Source of the DNA: Actinomycetota bacterium
GTDB taxonomy: Bacteria > Actinomycetota > Actinomycetes > Streptosporangiales > Streptosporangiaceae
Assembly: GCA_003168255.1 (NCBI GenBank)
Contig: PMSU01000059.1
Coordinates: 1 to 51,238, forward strand
Direction of reading: 5' to 3'
DNA length: 51,238 nucleotides
Position 1 is the first letter of the stretch. Each line of letters opens with the position of its first letter. Below are positions 1 to 8,986 of this stretch, in pieces. The position numbers and the translations under genes are program-made. The notes under the pieces are model-generated. The model saw only the letters and a list, made by a program, of their open reading frames with translations, ran no database searches and was not told the origin of the DNA.

Positions 1-246
1 CAGCGCCGGTCGTGGTCTTGCGATGCTCTGGGGGTCCAGCCTGGCTCTGAAGTTTGGTACTGGGATCGGTCTTGCCCGGCCTCGTCGTCCCAAGGTGGCG
101 GTACCGGCGGGTTTCGCCGTTCACCCTGGCCGCCGCCTCGATAAGGACTCGATCCCACGGCTGCTCCGTTTCTCGGGTTCCCTACGACGGAGGTTATCGC
201 CGACTGCCTGGTTGCGACACTGAGCTGCCTGCGGGCGCACCTGCGG
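1..246. other. Left-edge stretch with no gene recognised
   Basis: I see no convincing gene here. Short open frames exist on the + strand but none has a ribosome binding site or a recognisable protein. In many actinomycetes truA or other ribosomal-operon genes lie on this side of rplM; nothing like them is visible. Confidence 0.4.
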
Positions 247-2241
247 CTAAGGTACCTGTGGTTCCCCCGTGACCATGCGGCTGGTCAGGCTCACATTAGC
301 GGTCCGGCTGATGAGATTTGCGGAGAATGTTTTTAGCTGTGCCCTTTCGGAAGCCGTTTTCGGCGCCCGAAGTGTGCTGAACTCGACCCAGGTCAAGATC
401 AGGTAGTGCCCCTTGACCTCGGCCTCCTCTAGGCCAGTGCCCTTGGTCAGGTCGTGTGTCGGGCCGCTGGCGGCAGTCAGCTGGGCAACGAACTGGCTGG
501 ACCCGGTAACTTTGCCCACCGCGTTAGCGCCGGTCGAGTCGGCGAGGTTCAGCACGCCGATAGTCCCCATCAGCTTCTGCCCCGGGGAAAGATAGCTGGC
601 GCGCATGACCTGGCTGCATCCATACTTGCGGACTGCCGCCTGCAGCCTCGCCCCAAACACGGCGCTGGCACAGTCCTTGCTGCCGAGCTGTGTCGTCCTG
701 GCATAGCTGGCGCTGCCGGCCATGAACTGCGCTGGAAAGAGCTGGCTAAGCGCTAGCGGCGCCGGGTCGCCGGTGCGGTTGGCGATGTGCTGCCATGTGC
801 CCAGGCTGGGGGACGGATGGCCAGCGGACAAGGTGGCCGATGGTGCATGCGAATCGACCGCATTCCGGGCTGTGTGCCCGCCGGGATGATGGACGTATGC
901 CATGGCGGCGACTATGGCGACGGCCGGCAGGCAGACCCCTGCGACTAGCCGCCTGCGTGCGCGCCCCCTCCGCCTGGCCGTCTTGCGCGCGCTCGCCGCG
1001 GCCGCCCGCGTGCGTCCCGCCGCCCTGCTGACCCCGCTACCGGGCAGTGACGCGACGTCAGGATCCGCCGAGCCCTCGTCCGTTTCGGTGATGGTCGCCG
1101 TGGCGGGAAAGGGCGGCTCATCGGGCGTCAGGGCCTCCGCATCGACAAAACTGGCTGCCCAGGCATCCACGTCATCATCGGAGAACACGGCAAGGTCGTC
1201 GTCGCGTTCGGCGAGCGCTACCCCGCCGCTGCCGCCCGATCCCGGAATTGGCAGGGGGGCGAATGCATCGCCGGTGTCCGCCCAAGTCGGCGCCGAGGCC
1301 AGCATGTTCTCAGGAGCGGCCCTGTTCCCTGAGGCGGCCCTGTTCTCAGGGGCGGGGGCGGGCCTGTTCTGTGGGGCGGCCCTGTTCTCTGGGGCGGGCC
1401 TGTTCTCTGGGGACGGCCTGTTCGCGGGGACCGGCTGTGAGGGCGCCGCGGGCTTGTTCCACGCGGAAAACTGACGCTGCGGATACCGTGGGCCGGGCTC
1501 GCCCGGCTTCGGCGGGTAACCGTAAGCGGGGCCTTGCCGTGGCCGCTCGGCGCGGACCCCGAACTCCGCCTGGCCGCTGTCCGGCGGGCTGGGGCGGAAG
1601 GCCTGGAGCCAGCTGTCTGCGCTCTCCTGGACGTATCGGTTACTTGCATGGCGGGCGCGTCCCTGGCGGGGCCTTGGCACGTTCGCGGTACTCGGCGGCG
1701 GAGCGTTCCGCGGGCTGGCGGGCCGCATGTCCCCGTTCCGGGCGGACGACGCGTTTCCAGTAGTCGCAGGCGGGGTACCCCCCGGCGTAGCAGGCTGGAC
1801 ATGCCCGCTGCGGGCGGCCGGCACGCACTCGGTGCTCCCGTGCCGGGCGTGCCCGTTTCGAGCGGGCGGGACGTGTCCGCCATAGGTGGCGAACTCGTCT
1901 GTGTCGTCGTCCGACTCGGCCTGCGTAGGCACATATGAGCGCTGCCCGGGCTGGTTTCGCCGCCACTGGTCCGGCGGGGCGGTGACCTGATCGCCCGGGT
2001 AGCTCATGTCGCGAGCGTATCGCTGTGCGCGGCGCCGGATGGGCTGTCCGGTGTTTTCCCTGGTCGGCACGGTGGTGACTGGGCCCTTCCCGAAGCCAGA
2101 AAGACGCCGGGAAGGCGGTTGAACGGCACTCGTCGCGCGCGTTAGGGCGGCGGGATTGCCGTGCGCACTGAGGCTGGGACCTGACCTGCTCACGGATCCT
2201 GGCTGGTCATTGCTGCGTTCGCTTTGCCAACCGCGATACAT
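247..2241 (-). CDS. Large proline-rich, single-pass membrane protein of unknown function
   Basis: A 664-residue protein in three parts. The first 420 or so residues are low-complexity and rich in Pro, Ala, Arg and Asn, including a degenerate ENR(P/A)AP repeat near residue 280. One membrane segment (VAGVCLPAVAIVAAMAYV) follows at about 430-450. A C-terminal domain of about 200 residues holds two cysteines and should face outward. The layout (disordered cytoplasmic part, one helix, small extracytoplasmic domain) matches the 10875 gene, but no family was recognised. The ATG at 2241 has a GGAGG about 9 bases upstream; an internal Met at 2007 (MSYPGD) is an alternative start without a clear ribosome site. 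It is divergent from rplM and may share its promoter region. Confidence 0.75.
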   Translation of the reverse strand: MYRGWQSERSNDQPGSVSRSGPSLSAHGNPAALTRATSAVQPPSRRLSGFGKGPVTTVPTRENTGQPIRRRAQRYARDMSYPGDQVTAPPDQWRRNQPGQRSYVPTQAESDDDTDEFATYGGHVPPARNGHARHGSTECVPAARSGHVQPATPGGTPPATTGNASSARNGDMRPASPRNAPPPSTANVPRPRQGRARHASNRYVQESADSWLQAFRPSPPDSGQAEFGVRAERPRQGPAYGYPPKPGEPGPRYPQRQFSAWNKPAAPSQPVPANRPSPENRPAPENRAAPQNRPAPAPENRAASGNRAAPENMLASAPTWADTGDAFAPLPIPGSGGSGGVALAERDDDLAVFSDDDVDAWAASFVDAEALTPDEPPFPATATITETDEGSADPDVASLPGSGVSRAAGRTRAAAASARKTARRRGRARRRLVAGVCLPAVAIVAAMAYVHHPGGHTARNAVDSHAPSATLSAGHPSPSLGTWQHIANRTGDPAPLALSQLFPAQFMAGSASYARTTQLGSKDCASAVFGARLQAAVRKYGCSQVMRASYLSPGQKLMGTIGVLNLADSTGANAVGKVTGSSQFVAQLTAASGPTHDLTKGTGLEEAEVKGHYLILTWVEFSTLRAPKTASERAQLKTFSANLISRTANVSLTSRMVTGEPQVP

Positions 2242-2339
2242 GGCCGGTATCCTCCGTTAGACGTCCGTCCGCATCCGCGTACCGGAGGGCTCCATCGCAG
2301 CGGAGCGCACCTCGGAGCGGTGGCGGACCGAGGCTGTCG

Positions 2340-2359
2340 CGCTCCCGGCTCTGGGAGCG
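2340..2359 (+). promoter_or_regulatory. Hairpin in the rplM leader
   Basis: CGCTCCC and GGGAGCG pair over a 6-base loop about 40 bases before the rplM start. It could be a leader structure acting in ribosomal-protein autoregulation, or chance in GC-rich DNA. Only the base pairing is seen. Confidence 0.25.
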
Positions 2360-2396
2360 GGTCAAGTCCCTTGATCAGCTGCATACGTGAAGGCTT

Positions 2397-2846
2397 ATGA
2401 CTGTGCGCACATTTAGCCCGAAGACCGACGACATCCAGCGTCAGTGGCACGTTGTTGACGCTTCCGATGTTGTCCTTGGACGCCTGGCCAGCCAGGTAGC
2501 AGTGCTGCTCCGAGGCAAGCACAAGCCCATATTCGCGCCGCACATCGACACCGGCGACTTCGTCATTGTCGTCAACGCCGAGAAAGTTGCGCTCAGCGGC
2601 AAGAAGCTGGAGCAGAAGTACGCCTACCGGCACTCCGGTTACCCGGGAGGACTGACCGCAGTTGCCTACGGCGATCTGCTGGCCAGGCACCCCGAGAGGG
2701 CGGTCGAGAAGGCAGTGAAGGGAATGCTGCCGAAGAACTCGCTTGGCAGGCAGATGCTGCGCAAGCTGAAGGTGTACGCGGGTCCCGAGCACCCGCACCA
2801 GGCGCAGCAGCCCACCTCTTTCGAGATCACGCAGATCGCGCAGTAG
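2397..2846 (+). CDS. rplM: 50S ribosomal protein L13
   Basis: 149 residues, the usual length for bacterial L13. Signature segments are present: [16 protein letters not shown] near the N-terminus, [11 protein letters not shown] in the middle, and the [19 protein letters not shown] block around residues 108-127. L13 is an early-binding protein of the large subunit that organises 23S rRNA. The gene is followed after about 30 bases by rpsI, the conserved L13-S9 pair, so both are probably made from one transcript. An ATG start is used. There is no sign of truncation. Confidence 0.98.
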   Translation: MTVRTFSPKTDDIQRQWHVVDASDVVLGRLASQVAVLLRGKHKPIFAPHIDTGDFVIVVNAEKVALSGKKLEQKYAYRHSGYPGGLTAVAYGDLLARHPERAVEKAVKGMLPKNSLGRQMLRKLKVYAGPEHPHQAQQPTSFEITQIAQ

Positions 2847-2877
2847 TCGCCGACATAGGAAGCATGAGGAACGAATC

Positions 2878-3396
2878 GTGGCCGAGTCCACAACAGCGCT
2901 GACGCCCAGCGAGAGCGCCGCGGCGGAGACCGAGGAACACGCCTCGGAGTACACCACGGAGTCCGCTCCGGATGGCGGAACGCGCCAGACGGCCGGCCGG
3001 CAGGTCCTGACCGGTCGCGCGGCCGGGACGGGTCGCCGCAAAGAAGCGATCGCTCGCGTACGCATCGCGGCGGGCACGGGTCAGTGGAAGATCAATAACC
3101 GGACGCTGGACGGCTACTTCCCGAACAAGGTCCACCAGCAGGCCGTGAACGAGCCCTTCGTCGTCCTCGGCGCCGAGGACAGCTTCGACGTGATCGCCCG
3201 CATTACTGGCGGCGGAGTGTCCGGCCAGGCAGGCGCGCTGCGGCTGGGGATCGCGCGGGCCCTGCTGCTCGTGGATCCGGAGAGTCGGCCGGCCCTGAAG
3301 AAGGCCGGATTCCTCACCCGCGATGCCAGGGTCAAGGAGCGCAAGAAGTACGGGCTCAAGAAGGCCCGCAAGGCGCCGCAGTACTCGAAGCGCTGA
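2878..3396 (+). CDS. rpsI: 30S ribosomal protein S9
   Basis: 172 residues from a GTG start. The C-terminal 130 or so are canonical S9: [42 protein letters not shown], and the basic tail ending QYSKR that reaches the P-site tRNA on the 30S subunit. The first 40 residues are an acidic, Ser/Thr/Glu-rich extension, common in actinobacterial S9. A purine-rich GGAAGCATGAGGAA stretch lies just upstream of the GTG. The gene follows rplM and precedes glmM, as in Mycobacterium and Streptomyces. Confidence 0.98.
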   Translation: MAESTTALTPSESAAAETEEHASEYTTESAPDGGTRQTAGRQVLTGRAAGTGRRKEAIARVRIAAGTGQWKINNRTLDGYFPNKVHQQAVNEPFVVLGAEDSFDVIARITGGGVSGQAGALRLGIARALLLVDPESRPALKKAGFLTRDARVKERKKYGLKKARKAPQYSKR

Positions 3397-3444
3397 CGTC
3401 AAGCCAGGTTGCGTGACCGGAAACCAGCGGAGGTTACCCCGTCT

Positions 3445-4857
3445 ATGGGCCGACTATTCGGCACGGACGGCGTACGAGGGCTGGCCGGCCACGATCTGAC
3501 CGCGCGGCTCGCCATGGATCTGGCCGAGGCCGCGGCGGACACACTGGGGGATGCGGGCGAGTTCGGTGTTGCCCGTGCAGCGAACAGGCGCCCGCTCGCT
3601 GTGCTCGGGCGTGACCCGAGAGCATCCGGTGAGTTCCTTGAGGCTGCGGTCGTGGCGGGGCTGGCCGGGGTGGGCGTGGATGTGCTCAGGCTGGGTGTCA
3701 TCCCCACCCCTGCCGTGGCATATCTCACCGCTGAACTGGGCGCCGAGTTTGGCGTGATGCTGTCGGCGAGCCACAATCCGGCATCCGACAACGGCATCAA
3801 GTTTTTTGGCCGGGGCGGTCTGAAGCTGCCGGACGACGTCGAGAACGAGATCGAGGACAGGATCAGGCGGCGGGGCTCGGCTGTGGCCCGCCCACCCGAG
3901 GGCGGGTTCGGGCGAGTGAGCGATGCCTCGGCCGAGCCCGAGCGCTATCTGGACCACCTGGTCTCCTCGCTGCCATCCGCAGGCGCATTCCCCGGGTCCG
4001 ATGCCGACGCCAGCGGCAGGCTGCCGCTGGCTGGTCTGCGGGTCGTCGTCGATTGCGCGCACGGCGCCGCCTACGAGATCGCGCCCGAGGCGTTCAGGCG
4101 CGCGGGGGCGGACGTCATCACGATCGGCGCAGAGCCCGACGGGCTGAATATCAACCAGGGCTGCGGCTCGACGTCACTCGGCGCGCTGTCCGCCGCGGTG
4201 ATCGCCCACAGTGCGGACGCCGGCATTGCGCACGACGGGGACGCGGACCGTTGCCTGGCGGTGGACGCCGCCGGCAATGGGGTCGATGGCGACCAGATTC
4301 TCGCCGTCCTCGCGCTCGGCTTCAAGGAAGCGGGTCGGCTCACCGGCGACACCGTCGTCGCCACGGTCATGTCCAACCTCGGTTTCCGGCTAGCCATGCG
4401 CGATGCAGGGATCCGGGTGATCGAGACGGCGGTCGGGGACAGGTATGTGCTCGAGGCCCTGCGGGCTGGACATTACGTGCTTGGCGGCGAGCAGTCCGGC
4501 CACATCATCATGCTGGACCACGCGACCACCGGGGACGGGATACTCACCGGGCTCCAGCTGCTCGACGCGGTCGCCCGTCGCGGCCAGCCCCTTGGCGAGC
4601 TGGCCAAGGTGATGACTAGGTACCCGCAGGTGCTGATCAACGTGCAAGGGGTGGACAAGTCGCGCGTCGGGTCGGCGCCGGAACTCGCCGCCGCCGTCGC
4701 CGCGGCCGAAATGGAACTGGGCAGCCTCGGTCGGGTGCTGGTCAGGCCGAGCGGCACGGAACCTGCGGTCAGGGTCATGGTTGAGGCGGCCGATGAGGTC
4801 GAGGCGGAGCGGGTGGCCGGCCGGCTGGCCGAATCGGTCCGCACGGTCCTCGGCTGA
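3445..4857 (+). CDS. glmM: Phosphoglucosamine mutase
   Basis: Interconverts glucosamine-6-phosphate and glucosamine-1-phosphate for UDP-GlcNAc and peptidoglycan synthesis. 470 residues, normal for GlmM. Visible motifs: the N-terminal [11 protein letters not shown]; the phosphoserine loop SASHNP with the catalytic serine at about residue 109; the metal-binding loop DGDADR near 263; and the phosphate-binding RPSGTEP near 434. The frame is open back to a TTG at 3409, but the ATG at 3445 matches the family N-terminus and has a CGGAGG box about 11 bases upstream. It lies just downstream of rpsI. The glmS gene often found nearby is not in this window. Confidence 0.97.
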   Translation: MGRLFGTDGVRGLAGHDLTARLAMDLAEAAADTLGDAGEFGVARAANRRPLAVLGRDPRASGEFLEAAVVAGLAGVGVDVLRLGVIPTPAVAYLTAELGAEFGVMLSASHNPASDNGIKFFGRGGLKLPDDVENEIEDRIRRRGSAVARPPEGGFGRVSDASAEPERYLDHLVSSLPSAGAFPGSDADASGRLPLAGLRVVVDCAHGAAYEIAPEAFRRAGADVITIGAEPDGLNINQGCGSTSLGALSAAVIAHSADAGIAHDGDADRCLAVDAAGNGVDGDQILAVLALGFKEAGRLTGDTVVATVMSNLGFRLAMRDAGIRVIETAVGDRYVLEALRAGHYVLGGEQSGHIIMLDHATTGDGILTGLQLLDAVARRGQPLGELAKVMTRYPQVLINVQGVDKSRVGSAPELAAAVAAAEMELGSLGRVLVRPSGTEPAVRVMVEAADEVEAERVAGRLAESVRTVLG

Positions 4858-4870
4858 CGTCCTCCCGCCG

Positions 4871-4899
4871 GGTGCGGCTCACCCCAGCGGAGCCGCACC
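4871..4899 (+). terminator. Hairpin after glmM, likely terminator
   Basis: GGTGCGGCTC pairs perfectly with GAGCCGCACC across a 9-base loop, starting 13 bases after the glmM stop. It is followed by a C-rich rather than T-rich run, as is common for actinomycete terminators. Confidence 0.6.
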
Positions 4900-4914
4900 C
4901 CCCCTCCCGCCAGG

Positions 4915-4962
4915 ATGGATGTGAATCTACCCCCCACCGATGGGGGGTAGATTCACATCCAT
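4915..4962. repeat. Long perfect palindrome, 21-bp arms and 6-base loop
   Basis: The 21-base arm at 4915-4935 is exactly complementary to 4942-4962, with ACCGAT as the loop. It lies between glmM and the convergent DUF488 gene, so it could act as a two-way terminator. The stem is unusually long and perfect, and its centre (CCACCGATGGGGGG, with GATGTG and CACATC outside) resembles the palindrome at 18250-18303, which suggests a repeat family. Confidence 0.8.
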
Positions 4963-5051
4963 TTCAGTGATTCCGCGGGGCAGGGTGCCCATGTGGCTCT
5001 CGTGCCACTCTGGTAACTGCGGTCCCAGGGCTTGCGGGCAGGAAGGGGCGG

Positions 5052-5423
5052 CTACCGCACCGAACGGAGCTGCTCGGCGAGCACGGCCGCCTGGCTAATC
5101 TGCACGTCCCTGGTGGCGGTCAGCAGCGTGACGGGACCGACGGCGGCCAGCCCCCGTAGCCGGTCGAGCGCGGCACGCGGCTCCGGCTGATCAAGCTCGG
5201 CCAGGTAGCGGCGGCTGAACTCGGCGAACCTGTCGGGATCGTGCCCGTACCACCGGCGAAGCTCGCCGGAGGGCGCAACGTCCTTGGCCCACTCTTGCAG
5301 CCGGGCAGCCTCCTTGCTGATTCCGCGCGGCCAGATCCTGTCCACGAGTACCCGCGCGCCGTCGGCCGCCGCAGGCTCGTCATACACCCGCCGGACCCGG
5401 ATCTGAGGCTCAGGGGTGGTCAT
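5052..5423 (-). CDS. DUF488 family protein (YeaO-like)
   Basis: 123 residues from the ATG at 5423. The segments RVYDEP, VLVDRIWPRGISKE, WYGHDPDRFAEFSRRY and the C-terminal LLTATRD are characteristic of the DUF488/YeaO family of small cytosolic proteins, whose biochemical role is not established. The family N-terminus (PEPQIRVRRVYDEP) favours the start given. The frame is open to an upstream ATG at 5483, preceded by GAGGCGG, which would add 20 residues. It faces glmM; the 4915-4962 palindrome lies between them. Confidence 0.85.
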   Translation of the reverse strand: MTTPEPQIRVRRVYDEPAAADGARVLVDRIWPRGISKEAARLQEWAKDVAPSGELRRWYGHDPDRFAEFSRRYLAELDQPEPRAALDRLRGLAAVGPVTLLTATRDVQISQAAVLAEQLRSVR

Positions 5424-5466
5424 CCGCGCTGCGGCGACATTCCGGCGGAGACCGGCAAGCCGGCCA

Positions 5467-5610
5467 TCATTCCTGCTCGCCATGGCCGGCCGCCTCGGCG
5501 AATGCCTTCGCCGGAGTGGACTCTTCAGCTATGTCTGAGTCGGCCCAGAACCGGGCGGTCAGCGGAGCATCCGAATAGCCGAAAGTCACGGACCTAAGGT
5601 AGCTCTGCAT
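5467..5610 (-). CDS. Possible 47-residue protein upstream of the DUF488 gene
   Basis: An ATG-started frame of 47 residues (beginning [20 protein letters not shown], ending GHGEQE) sits between DUF488 and the divergent acpS. It ends 43 bases before the short DUF488 start and would overlap the long one. The composition is protein-like and slightly acidic, but third-position GC is lower than in neighbours, there is no clear ribosome binding site, and I recognise no family. It is a candidate only. Confidence 0.3.
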   Translation of the reverse strand: MQSYLRSVTFGYSDAPLTARFWADSDIAEESTPAKAFAEAAGHGEQE

Positions 5611-5673
5611 GACGAGAACGCTAGACAGCCCGGCCTCCGGGCCGCAACCAGAATCCGTGGCAGGCTGGGGGCC

Positions 5674-6024
5674 GTGATCGTAGGCATCGGTGTGGACATC
5701 GTGAGCATCGCGCGGATTGAGACGGCGCTCGACCGGACCCCGAAGCTAGCCTTCCGCCTGTTCGCTCAGGGCGAACGTGATCTTCCGGTCGCCGCGCTCG
5801 CCGCGCGCTTTGCCGCGAAGGAGGCTACGGCGAAGGCGCTGGGCGCTCCGCCCGGGCTGGCGTGGACCGACGTGGAGGTCCGGCAGGACGATTCCGGCCG
5901 CCCGGAGCTCGCAGTCCGCGGCACGGTCGCCCAGGCGGCGAGGATGCGAGGAGTCTCGCGCTGGCACCTCTCGCTGAGCCACGACGCGGGTATGTCGGTC
6001 GCCATGGTGGTAGCGGAAGGCTGA
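5674..6024 (+). CDS. acpS: Holo-[acyl-carrier-protein] synthase
   Basis: Transfers 4'-phosphopantetheine from CoA to the serine of acyl carrier protein, activating fatty-acid (and sometimes polyketide) synthesis. 116 residues, typical of the small trimeric AcpS. The Mg-binding aspartate is in [13 protein letters not shown] at the N-terminus, and the [12 protein letters not shown] motif carries the second acidic residue near position 50. The C-terminal [10 protein letters not shown] is also typical. A GTG start at 5674 follows a GGCTGGGGG stretch. The gene leads directly into nnr. Confidence 0.96.
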   Translation: MIVGIGVDIVSIARIETALDRTPKLAFRLFAQGERDLPVAALAARFAAKEATAKALGAPPGLAWTDVEVRQDDSGRPELAVRGTVAQAARMRGVSRWHLSLSHDAGMSVAMVVAEG

Positions 6025-6090
6025 TGGGGATCACCGCGGGTGCGGTGGTGCCATGGTGGCGGTAGCGAGCGAACGGGGGGTGAGGCTGGG

Positions 6091-7698
6091 ATGAGGCAGG
6101 CACACGAGGTCGCGAAGGTCCGCGCCGCCGAAGGCGCCCTGATGGCCACGCTTGGCGAGGGCGCGCTGATGCAGCGGGCCGCCTTCGGCCTGGCGGCCGT
6201 GTGCGCCCGGCTGCTCGGCCAGCCCTACGGCGCGCGGGTGGTCGTGCTTACCGGCAGCGGCGACAACGGCGGTGACGCCCTGTACGCCGGTGCCCTGCTT
6301 GCCCGCCGCGGGGTGACGGTCCGCGCCATTGCGGCCGGCTCGCGGACTCATCAGGGCGGAGCCGGCGCCCTGCGCGACGCGGGCGGCCGGCTGCTCAGCC
6401 CGGCGGACCAGGCGGTGCCCGGCCTGATTCAGCGGGCGGATCTGATCGTGGACGGCATGCTCGGCATCGGCGGCAAGGGCGGCCTGCGTGAGCCGTACGC
6501 GTCGCTGGCCGAGCAGGCGGCGGGGTCGCAGGCGGTCGTAGTGGCCGTCGACCTGCCGAGCGGCATCAATGCCGACACCGGCGTGCTCGACGGCCCGTCG
6601 GTGCGGGCCGATGTCACCGTGACGTTCGGCACCTGGAAGCCTGGCCTGCTCGTCGACCCCGGCGCGGGGCGGGCCGGTATGACCGAGCTGATCGACATCG
6701 GCCTGGCACCGCACCTGGACGCCGCCGACCTCGTGGCGCTCCAGTCAGCCGACGTGGCCGCCCTGCTGCCCAGGCCGTCGGCGGAGTCCGACAAGTACCG
6801 CCGCGGCGTGCTCGGCGTGGTCGCGGGCAGCGACCGGTTTACCGGCGCGGCCTGGCTCGCTGTCGGCGCTGCCCTGCGGGGCGGCGCCGGAATGATCAGG
6901 CTGTTGTCGGCGCCGCCCGCCGCCGCGGTGGTCAGGCAGCACTGGCCAGAAGCCGTGATCACGGAAATTCCCGACAAGGACCCCGACGCCGTCGAGCTGC
7001 TGCGGACCGCCGGCCGGGTGCAGGCCTGGACAGCGGGACCGGGGATGGGCACCGGCCAGGACGCCGCCAGGCTGCTTGCCGAGGTACTCGCCACCGACGT
7101 CCCGGTGCTCGTGGATGCGGACGGGCTGACCCTGCTGGCGGCCGACCGCGGACTGCTGCCCAGGTCGGCACCGACCCTGCTGACCCCGCATGCGGGCGAG
7201 CTGGCCCGGCTGCTCGGCGCTGACCGGGCCGACGTGGAGGCACGGCGGCTCGAGCACGTGCGCAGGGCGGCGGCCGAGCTGGGCGTCACCGTGCTGCTCA
7301 AGGGCTCCACGACGGTGATCTCCAGTCCGGAGCCCGGCACGCCCGTGCTGGTGAACCCGACCGGCACGCCGTGGCTGGCTACCGCCGGCACCGGCGACGT
7401 GCTTTCCGGCCTGGCCGGCTCGCTGCTCGCGCAAGGGCTTGCCGCCGCGGATGCGGCGGCTGCCGCGGCATACCTGCACGGGCTCGCCGCCCGGCTCGCC
7501 GCGGACGGCCAGGACGGCCAGGGTGGCCAGGGTGGCTGCGACGCGGGCGATGGGCACCCGGAGTCGCTCGAGTCGGTGCATAGCGGCTCCGTTGCGGCGC
7601 CGATCGACGCCTCGGACGTCTTGCGCGCGCTGCCTGCCGCCATCCGCGCCGTGCGGGCGGCCGCGCGCCACGTCGGCGACGGCGACGTTGCGCCATGA
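6091..7698 (+). CDS. nnr: Bifunctional NAD(P)H-hydrate epimerase / ADP-dependent NAD(P)H-hydrate dehydratase
   Basis: Repairs damaged, hydrated NADH and NADPH. About 535 residues with two fused domains. The N-terminal YjeF-type epimerase has GSGDNGGDALYAGALLARRG and VAVDLPSGINADTG. The C-terminal ribokinase-like dehydratase has KYRRGVLGVVAGS, AGPGMGTG, LLTPHAGELARLLG and the catalytic GTGDVLSGLAGSLLAQG. The start at 6091 (MRQAHEVAKVRAAE) fits the family; the frame is open to 6040. A Gly/Gln/Asp insertion near residue 475 (GQDGQGGQGG) comes from a short DNA repeat and lies just before the C-terminal helices. Confidence 0.95.
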   Translation: MRQAHEVAKVRAAEGALMATLGEGALMQRAAFGLAAVCARLLGQPYGARVVVLTGSGDNGGDALYAGALLARRGVTVRAIAAGSRTHQGGAGALRDAGGRLLSPADQAVPGLIQRADLIVDGMLGIGGKGGLREPYASLAEQAAGSQAVVVAVDLPSGINADTGVLDGPSVRADVTVTFGTWKPGLLVDPGAGRAGMTELIDIGLAPHLDAADLVALQSADVAALLPRPSAESDKYRRGVLGVVAGSDRFTGAAWLAVGAALRGGAGMIRLLSAPPAAAVVRQHWPEAVITEIPDKDPDAVELLRTAGRVQAWTAGPGMGTGQDAARLLAEVLATDVPVLVDADGLTLLAADRGLLPRSAPTLLTPHAGELARLLGADRADVEARRLEHVRRAAAELGVTVLLKGSTTVISSPEPGTPVLVNPTGTPWLATAGTGDVLSGLAGSLLAQGLAAADAAAAAAYLHGLAARLAADGQDGQGGQGGCDAGDGHPESLESVHSGSVAAPIDASDVLRALPAAIRAVRAAARHVGDGDVAP

Positions 7699-7804
7699 GG
7701 GTGACTGGCTGGCCAGCGCCGTTCGGAATCATCGCCTCTTTGAACACCCGGGCCGGACCTAGTCGGCCGCGAGCACCAGCAGCGGGCTGGCACACTGGAA
7801 CGTC

Positions 7805-8917
7805 GTGAACGTCATCGCGGAAGCCGTCGTGGATCTAGCCGCGATCAGGGGGAATACCGCCGCACTCGATGCGCACGTGGGGGCCGCCGGGCTGATGGCC
7901 GTGGTCAAGGCCGACGGCTACGGGCACGGCATGATTCCCGCGGCGAACGCGGCGCTGGCCGGCGGTGCCGACTGGCTCGGCGTGGTGGGCGTGGCCGAGG
8001 CCGTCGCGCTGCGCGCGGCCGGGATCACCGCGCCCGTGCTGTGCCTGATGGACGACCCGCAGGCGGCGCACGCCGAGGCTATCGGGCGCGGGGTCGATCT
8101 CTGCGTCGGCTCCGCGGGCACGCTCAGCCGGGTCACGGCCGCAGCCTGTGCCGCGGGCAGGCCGGCCAGGGTGCACCTCAAGGCGGACACCGGCATGTCC
8201 CGGGGCGGCGCGACGGCCGCCGACTGGCCTGGCCTCGTCGATGCCGCGCTCGCCGCGCAGGCGGCCTGCTACGTCGATATCACCGGTCTCTGGTCGCACC
8301 TGGCCTGCGCCGACATGCCCGGCCATCCGTCGATCGCGGCGCAGCTCACCGCGTTCGGCGACGCCGTGGAGCTGGCGGAGAAGGCCGGGGTACGGCCGGA
8401 GCTCCGGCACCTCGCCAACACCCCGGCCACCCTGACCCTGCCGCAGACGTGGCTCGACCTGGTCCGGGTCGGCGGCGGGATCTACGGCCTGTGCACCCTG
8501 CCCGGCGGCGGTCCCGACTGGCTGCGGCCCGCGATGACGACCAGGACCCGCCTTGTGCAGGTCAAGCGGGTTCCGGCCGGCTCGGGCGTGTCGTACGGGC
8601 ACCGGTACACCACGAAAACGCAGACCACGCTCGGCCTGGTGCCCGTTGGCTACGCGGAGGGCGTGCCGAGGACCGCGGCCGGGGTGGCGCAGGTGCAGAC
8701 GAGGGGGCGCCGGCGGACGATCTCCGGCACGGTCTGCATGGACCAGTTCGTGATCGACCTCGGCGACGAGCCTGCCGAGGCAGGGGACGAGGTGGTGCTT
8801 TTCGGCCCCGGCGACGCCGGCGAGCCGACCGCGCAGGAATGGGCCGACGCGCTCGGGACAATTTCTTATGAGATCGTTACCGCATTCGGTTGCCGGTGGC
8901 CCAAAAGCTACCGTTGA
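7805..8917 (+). CDS. alr: Alanine racemase
   Basis: PLP enzyme making D-alanine for peptidoglycan. 370 residues. The PLP lysine is in AVVKADGYGHG (Lys35). The second catalytic residue is the tyrosine of SGVSYGHRY near 263. The C-terminal domain has GTVCMDQFVIDLGD, and the protein ends in the usual TISYEIVTAFGCRWPKSY. A GTG start is used. It follows nnr and precedes the hydrolase/tsaE pair, the order seen across actinomycetes. Confidence 0.97.
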   Translation: MNVIAEAVVDLAAIRGNTAALDAHVGAAGLMAVVKADGYGHGMIPAANAALAGGADWLGVVGVAEAVALRAAGITAPVLCLMDDPQAAHAEAIGRGVDLCVGSAGTLSRVTAAACAAGRPARVHLKADTGMSRGGATAADWPGLVDAALAAQAACYVDITGLWSHLACADMPGHPSIAAQLTAFGDAVELAEKAGVRPELRHLANTPATLTLPQTWLDLVRVGGGIYGLCTLPGGGPDWLRPAMTTRTRLVQVKRVPAGSGVSYGHRYTTKTQTTLGLVPVGYAEGVPRTAAGVAQVQTRGRRRTISGTVCMDQFVIDLGDEPAEAGDEVVLFGPGDAGEPTAQEWADALGTISYEIVTAFGCRWPKSYR

Positions 8918-8986
8918 GTAACCTATGTGGCCAGGGGCTCCTGATCGGGGTATGTAACCCAAGGCATGTCACGGGCAGGAGGAGAT

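Noticed and set aside
6953..6964. CCGTGATCACGG palindrome inside nnr, considered as another GTGATCAC element
   Set aside because: It has no outer arms and lies in coding sequence; GTGATCAC also occurs elsewhere in genes.
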